Shown in pieces: positions 11,463-22,600 of a stretch of 64,000 nt of DNA. The DNA lies in assembly GCA_033398695.1 (NCBI GenBank), contig CM065809.1, forward strand, positions 89,130,144 to 89,194,143. The letters are read 5' to 3'. The position numbers were made by a program, and so were the translations under genes. The notes beneath the pieces are model-generated. The model had not been told where the DNA came from. It worked only from the letters and a program-made list of their open reading frames with translations, and ran no database searches. The stretch is from Orobanche coerulescens. Lineage: Eukaryota; Streptophyta; Magnoliopsida; Lamiales; Orobanchaceae. Positions within the stretch are counted from its first letter, which is position 1, and the number at the start of each line of letters is the position of its first letter.

Positions 11463-13001
11463 TTAATTTTTGGGAATCCAACCTATAGTTGGTTTTTCTT
11501 TTGAAACATAAATAATATTTGAAATATTTGTTCCTTTAGGAACCCAAATCTTTTTAGTTTTTATCGTTCGTCTTGGGCTTTTACAGTTAGAAATATGATG
11601 CCCAATTTTCAAACATTTTTCACATCGGGGTATTTTGAAATTGACGGATTCGTTTTTCGAACGTGATTTGAATCCTAACCCCTCTTTATTTAGAGTATAT
11701 TTTTGAACACATAACATTTGTTCAGATTTATCGTTGCCGCACGAAAATTTCTTTGTCAAAATTTTTAGTTCATCTTGAACTTTTAAAAGATCATTTTTTA
11801 AAATATTCTCATTTCAATATATTTCGAATGATCGATTTCAACAAATTTCCCTTTTTCAAGTATTTTGAAATTTTCAATTTCCAAAATTTTATATTTAGAC
11901 TTGAGGGATTTAATTTCATTTAAAGCATTTTGATAGTCCGTATGTAATAACTCGAATGCTTCAAAAAGTTCGTCGTAAGAGTTAGTTACTTGGCTTTCGA
12001 CGTCGCTATCGTCGAATGAACTCCGGGCCATGAGCGCGAGATTATTTTGGTCAATAAAATCTTCATCGGGATCTTCGTCGCTCCATGTTGCGATTAAAAC
12101 CTCCTTTTGCTTTACTCGACAGTTCTTCGCAAAGTGGCCTGGTTTACCACATAGTCGACAAGTGTTGTCGAACTTTTTAGATTCGCCCGCTTGGATGTCC
12201 TTCTTTCTCCGGTTTAATAAGTGTTGGAACTTATTAATGTTCTTGGCATAATATGCCATTTCTTCATCACTTTCGTCCACCGGGATTTCTTCTTTCTTTT
12301 TTCGACATTTTAGCTTTGAAGGCTATCGATTTTTCCTTCGGTTTTGGTTTGGCATTCCGAGATTTTAGAACGATCTCATAGTTGATAAGGGAACCAACAA
12401 GAGCACTAAAATCAAGATTGTTTAAATCTTTAGATTCCATTATTGCCGTAACCGTACCGTCCCATTCTCGAGGTAGTGATCGGAGAATTTTCTTTACTTT
12501 CTCACTACTCGAAAGTGGTTTTCCGTAACATGCTAATCCATTAGTGATAACCGAAAATCGGTCAAGCATAATAGAGATGGATTCGTCGTCCTTCATTTGG
12601 AATAATTCATAATCGTGAAGGAGCATGTTTATCTTCGTCTCTTTGACTTGAGACGTACCTTCGTGTGTTACCTCAAGCATTTTCCAGATTTCTTTGGCAC
12701 TATCACACGATGATATCCGGTTGTGTCCTTCTGGATTTAAAGCTCAATATAATAATTGCGTGGCTTTGCAATTATAATGGTCATTTTTCCAATCCGCATC
12801 ATCATACTCTTCAAAGGTTTTGAGAGTTCCATTTGAGTTCGTCGGAATTTTAGGACCAAGACAAATTACCTTCCAAAGTTTGATGTCGTAAGCTCGAATG
12901 AATATCGACATCTTCTTCTTCCAAGTCATGAAGTTCGCACCATAAAAAAATGGTGGTCGGTTGAGAGCAAGGCCTTCGACGGGAACCATTTGGAATGCCA
13001 T
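11463..13001 (-). pseudogene. gag: Copia gag of S1, nearly intact
   Basis: The start MAFQMVPVEGLALNRPPFF... is followed by TWKKKMSIFIRAYDIKLW, the conserved N-terminus of SIRE-type Gag. The capsid part runs to about 12300. A zinc knuckle CRLCGKPGHFAKNC lies at about 12130-12170, a predicted coiled coil (ALNEIKSLKSKYKILEIEN) at about 11870-11930, and a second knuckle CEKCLKIGHHISNC at about 11585-11630. Breaks: an in-frame TGA at about 12742, a frameshift at about 12270-12300, and another near 11800. The frame ends naturally in GWIPKN at 11463, where pol would normally continue. The protein would form particles and package RNA, with enzymes supplied by full-length relatives. Confidence 0.8.
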
Positions 13002-13044
13002 TTGATCTTTTCTCCTCAGATGTTAATCCGCGTATTGGAGTACC

Positions 13045-13057
13045 GCTCTGATACCAA
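13045..13057 (-). other. Primer binding site, initiator Met tRNA type (S1)
   Basis: Minus-strand TTGGTATCAGAGC, an exact match to the initiator-Met tRNA complement, a few bases inside the 5' LTR. Confidence 0.85.
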
Positions 13058-13061
13058 TTAT

Positions 13062-14076
13062 TGGTATAAAATCAAATCGGATATTGCGCCGTTTGTGCGG
13101 AAGCATAAATAAATTGCGGAAAATAAATCACACAAGTATTAATAGAGGTTCGACTATTAACGAAGCCTACGTCCTCTCTCGATGTATCTTTTTCTTAGGA
13201 TTAAGATCAAAACCTCTACGCCTCTCTTCTATCGGTCGAGGGATTACCGTTATAAGCTCGTCTTGTATCAGTCCGAGTAAAACCATTTTTCCTTTTCTAT
13301 TGGATAAGGAATCAACCACTCAAGCTTTCTATGGGTACTAGCTAAACCTCACTTAGATATCGATTGCGATTCTAACAATGCCGGATACTTGATCCTAATA
13401 ACACCGAATCTAATCGTATCTTTTCTTTTACCACTCGTGTATAATGTTGAATGTATAAACACTCAAACTAATAATATACGCTCAATATTACAACAACAAT
13501 GTAAGTATATGATTTTCATATGTATGCCTTGTTTGCTTGGAGTTGTTGTGCTCAAACAATACCATAGGAATGGTATTTATAGGCATTTTCCACAAACTAG
13601 CCGTTGCTGGCTGTTTTGACTTGCTAGCGTGCGCTAGCCTTCTTTATTAGCGTGCACTAACTCATTAGCGTGCCTGTAGCGTGCGTTAGAATGTTTCCAG
13701 TTTCAGTTCAGTAGCTTCGTTTCTTCTTTAGCATACGTTATTCCTTCTTCCTTACGTACGTAACCATCTTGTATTTGCGTGCGTTAATAACACATTGTAG
13801 CGTGCGCTAATCCAATATATCCGTTGCATGGATTGTCAAAGTATCCATTTGATATGCTGAATTTGACCTGCTTTTCACAACGTTCTGATTGACTTGATTC
13901 AAACTGCTTAGCGTGCGCAAATCCTTCATTGTAGCGTGCGCTAATGCAGTCCAGATTGCAATTTTTGCGTCTTCGTCTGCTTCGTCGTTTTGCTTCGCCT
14001 CGATGTTGTTTTGTTGTTTAGAAACTTTAATCATCAAAACACAAATTAAATAATGTGTGGAATAAATATTCCAACA
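13062..14076 (-). repeat. 5' LTR of S1 (about 1015 bp)
   Basis: The minus-strand start TGTTGGAATATT is at 14076. The end near 13062 is set by the primer site and is approximate. The TE-B coding sequence resumes at 14077. ORFs at 13084, 13389 and 13807 are LTR sequence. Confidence 0.8.
13574..13945 (-). promoter_or_regulatory. TATA box and TTAGCGCACGCTAA array in S1 5' LTR
   Basis: Minus-strand TATAAATA is at about 13574-13581. Upstream of it on that strand lie TAGCG-type motifs at about 13625, 13648, 13676, 13725, 13799, 13909 and 13932, with ACGTACGTAA at about 13753. In element sense the motif reads TTAGCGCACGCTAA. Confidence 0.6.
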
Positions 14077-14499
14077 GATACAAGTGTGAACCAGACGCAG
14101 CAAAGTGGTTTCCAGCAGCAGAATGTCGGGAAAAGAGAGGCGTCCAGTGTTGGGTCCGTTCCTCCGCGCATTTATGAGATGAGGAATTCAGACGATCAGA
14201 ACACTGCTGTTGCATCAGGTACGATTCAAATACTTTTGCAACCAGTTAGTGTCTTATTCGATTCAGGAGCTACGCATTCTTTCATATCTTTGAACTGTGT
14301 TAATCGTTTGAAAATCTCGTGTTTACATGATTGTGAGCCTTATATTGTGGGATTACCTAGTGGAGAGAGAATTGTGGGAACCCTGGAAACTAGAGATTTT
14401 CCAGTGTCTATAGGAGGGAGAGATTGGCCATCAAATCTTATTGTAGTCGACATCCTTGGTGACGATTTAATTCTTGGAGATGATTGGCTAAATCGTTAA
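14077..14499 (+). pseudogene. Gag C-terminus and protease of TE-B
   Basis: A short Gln-rich gag tail precedes ASSVGSVPPRIYEMR, the same linker as in TE-C ([14 protein letters not shown]). The aspartic protease follows with the active-site block [12 protein letters not shown] at about 14255-14290 and LPSGERIVG downstream. It ends at a TAA at 14497 where TE-C reads ERHGAIMNY. Homologous coding resumes at about 14500. Confidence 0.8.
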
Positions 14500-16499
14500 G
14501 GGGCCATTTTAAATTACCGGAAGAGAGTTATTTCGAGCATTGCTGACGACGGATTCGAACATTTATTCAATGGATGGAGACTGGGAAGCTCATGAAGATT
14601 GATCAGAGCCATGAAAGCAGTTAAATTGCTGAAGTAGGGTTGTCACGGATTTTGGTGTTATGCCATGAAGAAAGAAGGAGTAAAAATCTCATCTATCCTA
14701 GTTGTCAACGAATTCTCAGACGTATTCCCTGACAAACTACCTGGGTTACCTTTGCGGAGAGAAGTAGAGTTTAATATCGAATTAGAGCCTGGAGCCACTC
14801 CTATTTCCAGAGCACCATACCGTATGGCGCCAACCGAGATGTACGAATTAAAGAAGCAGCTTGAGGAATTATTGCAGAAGGGTTACATCCAACTTAGCGT
14901 TTCTCCTTGGGGAGCACCCGTTCTCTTTGTCCGGAAGAAAGATGGATCCCTTAGATTGTGTATCGATTACATGGAGCTAAACAAGGTGACGATTAAGAAC
15001 AAGTATCCAATACCTCAGATCGAAGACTTATTTGACCAACTGCAGGGGGCAAGGGTATTCTCGAAGATAGACTTGAGATCAAGATACCATCAATTGCGGA
15101 TCAAGGAATCAGATATACCAAAATCTGCTTTCAGATCCCGATATGGGCACTATGAATTTGTGGTGATTCCATTCGGACTTACCAATGCTCCTATGGTATT
15201 TATGCAATTGATGAATCAGATATTCTTAGAATACTTGGATAAGTTCGTGGTCATTTTTATTGACGACATATTGATCTATTCGAAAGACCCAGAAGAGCAT
15301 GCAGAGCATTTACGTATCATTTTGAGCACTTTGAGGAATGAACAGTTTAATGCGAAACTTTCTAAATGCGAGTTTTGGCTTAAGGAAGTAGTTTTCCTTA
15401 GGCATGTGTGATATCAGCTGACGGAGTACAGGTATACCCAAAGAAAGTCGAAGCAATCTTAGAATGGGAATCTCCTAATAACATGAAAGAAGTCCGAAGT
15501 TTCTCAGGACTTGCTAGACATTATTGCCATTTTATAGAAGGATTTTCCAAAATTGCTCGTTCGCTTACTCAACTGTTGCAGAGAACCCAAAAATTTGTGT
15601 GGAATGAGAAATGTCAGGCAAGCTTTGATGAACTTAAGAGAAGACTGACGACAGCACCTATACTAGCGTTACCAGATGGAATCGAGGGATTCATGGTATA
15701 CAACGACGCTTCAAATCAGGGTTTGGGATGTGTGTTGATGCAAAAGGATAAGGTGAATGCCTATGCCTCTCGACATTTGAAACCGTACGAAGTTAATTAC
15801 CCGACTCATGATCTAGAGTTAGCAGCTGTGGTCTTTGCTTTGAAATTTTGGTGACATTATTTATATGGCACTCATTGTCAGATCTTTACAGATAATAAGA
15901 GCCTAAAGTATATTTTCAGTCAGAAGGAATTAAACATGAGGCAGAGAAGGTGACTGGAATTGATCAAGGATTACGATTTGGAAATCCTCTATCATTCGGG
16001 CAAAGCAAACGTGGTAGCTGATGCATTGAGCCGCAAACCTATTTCTCTTCGTGTGTTGGAAGCGCTTACGTCCCAAACCAGCATTCAACGAGAACTGATT
16101 CGTGAAGGAATCAAAGTATGGTCACAGGGAGTCCAAGGGCAACTGTGTGTGATGGAACTAACTTCGTCGTTGGTTGAAGAAATCAAATCTAAGCAGTGGG
16201 ATGATTCTCTTATTCTTCGATTATGTGACGAAGTGAACAAAGGGAAGGCCCCAGGATTCATGATACAGGATGATGGAGTTCTAAGATTTCAGAGTCGACT
16301 TTGCATTCATGATGATGATATTTTTAGACAGACAATTCTGAAGGAAGCTCACAGCACGCCCTATTCTATTCACTCGGGCACCAGTAAGATGAATAAGGAT
16401 CTAAAACAAAATTTCTGGTGGGGGAATATGAAGAAGGATGTAGCGGAATATGTTTCGAAATGTTTAACCTGTCAGCAGGTTAAGATTGAACATCAGTGA
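14500..16499 (+). pseudogene. pol: RT, RNase H and integrase N-terminus of TE-B
   Basis: The RT is open from 14665 to 15411: [29 protein letters not shown], and the catalytic block [13 protein letters not shown] at about 15247-15285. A GT insertion at about 15403 shifts the frame inside the counterpart of [10 protein letters not shown]. The next frame (15408-15854) carries the end of RT and the start of RNase H with YNDAS, and stops at a TGA in place of Trp. A second Trp-to-stop is at about 15951. 15960-16499 holds DALSRK and the integrase zinc region (HSTPYSIHSG, then CLTCQQVK), ending in a TGA that replaces Arg CGA. A TAG is also seen at about 14635. Not functional. Confidence 0.85.
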
Positions 16500-17600
16500 C
16501 CTGCCGAAATGTTGAAGCCACTTCCGATTCCTGAGTGGAAGTGGGAGGATATATCGATGGACTTTATCATCAGTATGCCGAGGACTAGGGCAGGGATGTA
16601 CATGATTTGGGTGATAGTTGATCGACTAACCAAGTTGGCTCATTTCCTGGGTATTAAAGACACTTGGGAGCCCGAGAAATTGGCACGAGTGTTTATTACA
16701 GAGATAGTACTATTGCATGGAACGCCGAAGACCATTATTTCGGATCGAGATGGTCGCTTCGTGTCGCACTTTTGGAAGGAAGTTCACAGGGCTTTGGGAA
16801 CCGAGATGAACTTTAGCACGGCTTATCATCCTCAGATAGACGGTCAGTCCGAAAGGACTATTCAGACAGTAGAAGACATGCTTAGAGCTTGTGCCTTAGA
16901 TTGGTCAACCGATTGGGAGGTTCATTTGCCATTGATCGAATTCATCTACAATAATAGTTGGCATGCTTCCATTAAGATGGCACCATTTGAAGCATTGTAT
17001 GGAAGAAGATGCAGATCAACCCTGTGTTGGGATGACTCTTCTGACTTGATTGGTACGGAACCAGAGTTGATAGTTCAGACTCAAGAGAAGGTAGCTCTAA
17101 TTCGGGAAAGGTTGTTGACTGCCCAGAGTCGACAGAAGTCTTATGCAGACGTGCGTCGTCGCCCGTTGGAGTTCGACATTGGGGACCATGTGCCGTTGAA
17201 GGTTTCTCCTACTCAGGGAATTTTTCGATTTGGGAAGAAAGGGAAGTTGAGTCCGAGATATATTAGACCATTCGAGATCCTTGAAAGTGTTGGGGAGTTA
17301 GCATACAGGTTGGACTTACCTCCATCGCTGAGTCACGTTCACAATGCGTTTCACATATCCCAGTTACGGAAGTATGTACCAGATCCCAGTCATATCATTG
17401 ATTTCGGCGAGATCGAGATAGCTAATGACGGCACCTTCGAAGAGAAACCAATCAAAATACTTGAGAGTCGGATCAAACAATTGAGGAATAAACCAATATC
17501 CTTGGTTAAAGTGCAGTGGTCATGACACGGAGTCGAGGAGGCCACTTGGGAAATGGAGGATGGTATGAAGACTAGATATCCGGAGTTATTTTCATCTTAA
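16500..17600 (+). pseudogene. pol: Integrase core and chromodomain of TE-B
   Basis: The 338-codon open frame from 16509 has the integrase core: WEDISMDFI, SDRDGRFVSHFW, TAYHPQIDGQSERTIQTVEDML, with the acidic catalytic residues in place. The GKKGKLSPRYIRPFEIL and HVHNAFHISQLRK blocks follow, then a chromodomain start (ESRIKQLRNKPISLVKVQWS). TGA at 17523 replaces Arg CGA. After it HGVEEATWEMEDGMK and RYPELFSS continue in frame to TAA at 17598. A single nonsense change therefore separates the chromodomain's last third. Confidence 0.85.
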
Positions 17601-17635
17601 GTTTCGGGACGAAACTTCTTCTTAGGGAGAGAGGA
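17599..17635 (+). other. Conserved hairpin and polypurine tract (TE-B)
   Basis: AAGTTTCGGGACGAAACTT (17599-17617) is a perfect 8-bp inverted repeat around GGA, starting within the stop codon. A GGGAGAGAGGA purine tract leads to the LTR at 17636. The same hairpin is at 45207-45225 and 62822-62840. Confidence 0.7.
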
Positions 17636-19996
17636 TGTAATACCGGGAGATTCTAATGTGTATTTTGAACCTTGTGCCATTGTATATGTTGCATTTGATA
17701 TGAGTATTATCCTTCTTATTTCATGATCTTGTACTGTTGAGCGTGTGATTTCATGAATGATGTTGTTTACAATTTTATTCGTGCACTTGTAGCGCACGCT
17801 AACGTCTGAGCGTAGCGTACGCTAATTGAGTTTCCTAGCGCACGCTATGTATGAGCCTTAGCGAGCGCTATGCGTGGTCAACTTGATTAAGACAGGGCGG
17901 TAGGTGAGATCAGACCGTGCATCTTTGACGGGATATGTTGGAATGAATCTGGACGGCTTTTGGAAAAGTCGAGTCAATGGTGCTTAGCGCACGCTACTGG
18001 TATGAGGATAGCGCACGCTAAAGTTGAGTACACTGAAGTCAGTAAAGCTTCGTATGGTCGTTAGTGCACGCTATATAGTGTGGTAGTGTACGCTAATTGC
18101 CACACTTAGCGCACGTAAAGGGTGTTATCATACGCTAAGCCGAGACCAGACCGAGACAATAGACTGCTAGTCCGTTAGCGCACACTAAAGATATAGCCGT
18201 AGCGCGCGCTAGTAACCATTTTCTATATATAGGACAACACCCTATTTCATTTTCACACAGCCACTTCAACCCACACTCCAATTTTGCGACTTTGAGAGTT
18301 ACCCTCTCCATCTTCAACCTTCATATCAGCCTCCTAACACATCATTGAAGGCAAAGGGGCTTTGAGGATTGGTGTTCTAGCTTTTGGGCGTAGAGTTCAT
18401 CAAGTTATTCCAACCTTTCCTTCCGTTTAAGGTATGTTACGATTCACCAAGCTAGAATTTATGTTCTTTGCTATACTTTGAGCTTGCTTCGGAAATGATT
18501 GGACTAGTTAAAGATCTTATGAATCCAGCACCATGTTTTTGAAGTTTGGAACCCGATTATACCTTGTTTTTCCCTCGTTGTTAATAGTGTTGATCGATCC
18601 TTGATGGATAAAAACCTTAGGGTGTAGTATCCGAAGTTTGTTTTGAATTATGAGCATGATTTTAGTAAGATTCTAAGAATTACCGTGATGTTCCACTGAT
18701 GATAATTCATGTTTGATAGAGGTGTTTGATTTGACAAGGTTCTTCATGTTCATGCTTGTAATGAATCGGCTATGTCAATGAAATCAACCCGGATCACCGT
18801 AGTACCGTTTCCTTGCGTAGTACATTTGGTATTCTTGTATCTTGAGTCACACTTGTGGTATGAATCGTGAGAGCCAAACATATGGGAGTCGGGAATTAAA
18901 ACCAATATTGAAGTCTTGATTTTGATAACTTGTATATCCTTGAATCCTTAGACATCGGTATGTCGCCTACGATGTGATCATTCGACTCATATGAAGTGTA
19001 TCACTATTTCCGGCTCAGCTTTCATCAAGCATACTAACCGCCAACCGACCTTACGCCATTATTACGTGATTTTAATTTAGAATATTCGGTGATCATACGT
19101 TAGTTTCGAGTATTATGTTAAGTTCCTTGTATTTCTTTTGAACAAGGTCCGAGCCTTGCATAGGGGTCGATCGAGGCGCGGTGGCCTTCGGACGCGTGAC
19201 ATTCGTTGGAGTATTTTATTCTTGCCATTTTTGAGGCAAGTATCGTATTTTGAAATTTGGTTTATATTGGAATGTTGAGCATGCACACGATTTATTCATG
19301 TTGTTGAACATGAGATTAATTTCTTTGAATTGTCATGGTATTCGTTATTGATTCCTTGATTGTTCACGTCGATGAACGTATTGATTTGCATATGTGTATG
19401 CATAATTGCACGGTTTATGTTGTAAATGATCCAAGGGGATCACGAGGATCTATGCTGAGGGCGCTGGATCGGATGTCCACCATGTGTTGGTCCGACGGAA
19501 TCATCATGGGGATGTATACTGAGGGCGCTGGATCTTTGGATTACCTTGTATTGTGTTGATGGAATCGTGAGGATTCGCATCGTTGGATTCCGGTGACGGA
19601 AGTCCGTTTTGTATGTTTTATGATGTATTGTTGATTCATGTATTATGATACTTGTACTAGCATCGTTTTGCTAACCCCTTCGGGGGTGAACATTTGTTTT
19701 GATGTTCAGGTAGCCGAGGAGTGGGGAAGCAACCACAGTACCGACATGACGATGAAGTGGCACAGTGATGTAATTTGATGATGTCTCGTTTTCCAGTTAT
19801 TTTTCATTACTCGAGTACGTGTATTTTGTTGGTGTTTGGAATGATTGTAATAATGAACTTATTGTTGAACCGGTTTTGAATTTTAATCTCAATGACACTT
19901 TAGTATTATTTTCTGTAATTCTCAAATTAGCCTTGTAAATTCTTATATAAAGGATTTACAGCGTTGTAATTATTCCGAATATATCGGGGTGTTACA
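17636..19996 (+). repeat. 3' LTR of TE-B (2361 bp)
   Basis: Starts TGTAATACCGGGAG and ends ATCGGGGTGTTACA. It carries a dyad array, a TATA box, and a partly duplicated GAGGGCGCTGGATC segment at about 19450-19535. No gene is seen. The right flank is copia sequence, so TE-B inserted into that element. Confidence 0.85.
17789..18233 (+). promoter_or_regulatory. TTAGCGCACGCTAA array and TATA box in TE-B LTR
   Basis: About twelve copies of TAGCGCACGCTAA or close variants lie from 17791 to 18210. TATATATAGG (18224-18233) follows within about 15 bases of the last copy. Variants such as TAGTGCACGCTA are single transitions. Confidence 0.65.
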
Positions 19997-20579
19997 TAAC
20001 ATTAATCGCGAAAATTCTCCCACGACAAATTATTAAGTTTAAAAGGTTTCAAGGTTTTCCTTCCCTCCATAGAGCTTTCGAAAAATTGAAATCCAAACCG
20101 GATGTGCTATGCTTCCGAGTTATCGGGGTGGTCGTTCGGGGAGGATCGATAAATTACCGAGAGCGCATTGGATGCCTTCGGTTGGAGCAAATTTTATCCC
20201 TAGAAACCTATTCGGTTGCCGGCTAAGATTCAATTGTGAAACTGATTTATGTCGATGGTATAAACTTAACTTGTTCACGGACCATAGAAACCGTATAGGT
20301 TGAGGGGAGTAAACAAGGGGAAAAAGAAGATCGAATCATCCATTAGATGGGTTGGTGTTGGACACCACTTTATGAAAATTAATTGACTAGAAACCTGTTC
20401 GGTTGCCCTCTATTAATATTTATAAAGAACTCGAACACCACTATGAAGTAATGCGAACAATACTTTCAGATTTCACATGGGAGCGTGTTATCCCGATAAA
20501 AGTAGTGGGAGCTAGGTTAAAAGAATAGAAAAGTCCTTAATTCTAAACTCAGATCATAATTGAACGAGTTACTAATAAA

Positions 20580-21450
20580 TATGTCGTACTTAATGCAGAC
20601 AAACATCAACTCTCAATATGATAATGAACCCACTCGCGATACTACTCGAAAAGAACACCTTAATTGGCCCTAATTTTGTGGACTGGCTCCGCAACCTGAT
20701 GATTGTCCTCAGTATAGAGGCACTTGTATACGTCTTGGAGACGGACATTCCAGGTCCTAGGGTGCAGATTATAGCCAATCAGGAATAAATTGAAAACCAT
20801 GAAAAGTAGGTTAAGGGTGACATAAAAGTCTGTGCCTATATGATGACTTCTATGTCTCATGAGCTTTAGAGAGCTCATGAGAAAATGACTTATGCTAGGT
20901 AGATTTTATCTCACTTAACCGAGCTTTATGGTGAGCACAGTCGAACTGCTAGATATGAGATATCCAAGCAACTGTTCGGTGCTAGGATGAAGGAAGGTGA
21001 GAAGGTTGGGGACCATGTCCTCAAAATAATCTCTATGATCGAGAGATTGGATGCTCTTGATTTTAAGATGGATACTTCTCTTCAGACCGACCTTATCCTC
21101 CAGTCTCTTCCTGATTCCTTCTCACAGTTTGTTATGAATTTCAACTGCAATGAGATTGCTTGGAATTTAGCAGGGTTGATGAACGAACTTGTAACCGCTC
21201 AGTCTCAGATGAAGACTCCGCGGATGAAGGAGTCTGCCCTTGTGATTTATTCTGGACCTCGGAGGTCCAAGAACAAGAAGAAAAAGACCAAGAAGCAGAC
21301 GGGACCATAAATCAAGGACCTTAAAGTTAAGGACAAGGCCCCAATGGTTCCAAAGAGCAAGAAGAAGAAGGACGCATATCTCAAATGCGGTGAGCTGGGC
21401 CACTGGGCTAGAGAGTGTCCGATTCTTCATGGCATCAGGTACAGAACTTT
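20580..21450 (+). pseudogene. gag: Copia gag remnant
   Basis: The start at about 20581 (MSYLNADKHQL...) breaks early. TDIPGPRVQ at about 20740 and the frame 20987-21310 (KEGEKVGDHVLKIISMIERL, LILQSLPDSFSQFVMNFN) match the capsid region of copia Gag. A Lys-rich tract follows, then a zinc knuckle at about 21380-21420 (KCGELGHWARECP) that has lost its first Cys. The gag to protease shift occurs near 21425. Confidence 0.75.
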
Positions 21451-22600
21451 TAGTTTTGCAAACAAATTATTCTGCTACTGTATTTTCTACTTCTTGGATA
21501 CTGGATTCAGGTGCTAGTTCTCACATTTGTACCGTGAATCAGGATATGGAACAAAGTAGGAAGCTTAGAGCTGGGGAAGTGATGATTATTGTCGGAAGCA
21601 TGCATAGTGTCGAAGCAACTGACATAGGATCACTTCTTTTGAATTTGTAATCCGGCTTTGTTTTAACATTAGATGATGTACTTGTTTTGACCAAGGGGAA
21701 TAAAAATATTGTATCCATTCCGGTCATGGATCGGAAAGGCTTTTCATTTTTCATTGGTGATGGTTCCTGCAAAATATATTTTAGAAATAAACTAGTAGGC
21801 ACTGCTACATTGTTAAATGGATTGTATCATCTAAACTTAAGTAACAAAGTCGTTGTGAATACTATGACTAGGAAGCGTGGTAGGGATGAAACTAATCAAG
21901 TTTTGAAATAGCATCTTAGACTTGGTCATGTTTGTCAGACCAAGATTTACAAAATGGAAAAGGATGGACTTATGGGTCCATTGGGATAGGATCCCTTTCC
22001 AACTTGTGAATCTTGCCTTAAAGGCAAAATGACTAAGTCCCATTGACAGGGATTTTTGAAAGAGCCGCTGATAAACTTGGATTAGTCCATACCGACGTAT
22101 GTGGTGCTTTGGAAGCAGCACGTGACGGATATCAGTTTTTCATTACGTTTACGGATGATCATACTAGGTATGGTTATGTATACTTAATGAAACATAAATC
22201 CAAGGCCTTTGAGAAATTCCACGAATTTAAGGCTCTAGTCGAAAAACAAACTAGTAATCATATCAAAGCACTTGGTTAGACCGAGGTGGCGAGTGTATGA
22301 GTATAGAGTTTGATGAGTTCCTTAAGGAGCATGGAATAGTATCACAACTAACACCTCTAGGAACTCCTCAGTTAAATGGTGTGTCGCAAAGAAGGAACCG
22401 AACCTTGTTGGACATGGTTCGTTCCAAGCTTGGTTACATCGACTTACCGATTTACCTGTGGGGTTATGCACTCCTGATTGCTGCTTATGTCTTAAACAGA
22501 TGTCCTTCCAGGTCCGGTCCTAAAACTCCAGATGAGATGTGGGAGGGCAAGAAACCAAGTCTTAATCACATTAGGATTTAGGGATGTCCCGCATATGTCA
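21430..22600 (+). pseudogene. pol: Copia protease and integrase remnant
   Basis: The protease active site WILDSGASSHIC lies at about 21497-21535. The GAG-pre-integrase region (LNGLYHLNLS, then LRLGHV and CESCLKGKMTKS) lies at 21815-22045. The integrase core at 22080-22280 reads GYQFFITFTDDHTRYGYVY. MSIEFDEFLKEHGIVSQLTP at 22297 is followed by NGVSQRRNRTLLDMVRS. Stops at about 21649, 21910, 21990, 22045 and 22279 break the frame. Confidence 0.8.

Larger units (their letters stand above)
10664..14076 (-). mobile_element. SIRE-type copia element S1 with gag and no pol
   Basis: On the minus strand the order is 5' LTR (about 13062-14076), Met-tRNA primer site (13045-13057), gag (13001-11463), a non-coding tail, polypurine tract (11064-11085) and the first 400 bases of the 3' LTR (10664-11063), which is cut by TE-A. 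No protease, integrase, RT or RNase H lies between gag and polypurine tract. This fits the TR-GAG class of non-autonomous copia elements. S2 (24081-33828) has the same make-up. S1 sits inside TE-B, which continues at 14077. Confidence 0.8.
14077..19996 (+). mobile_element. Ty3/gypsy Tekay-type chromovirus TE-B, 5' part cut off
   Basis: It starts inside the gag tail, where S1 is inserted, and runs through protease, RT, RNase H, integrase and chromodomain to a full 3' LTR (17636-19996). The 5' LTR and most of gag should lie left of the window beyond the nested elements. Most stop codons look like G-to-A or C-to-T changes. Confidence 0.85.

Noticed and set aside
10664..18233. Regularly repeated short palindromes resembling a CRISPR array
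   Set aside because: Spacers are irregular, repeats are 12-16 bases and lie in LTR promoters of a plant genome; no cas genes.
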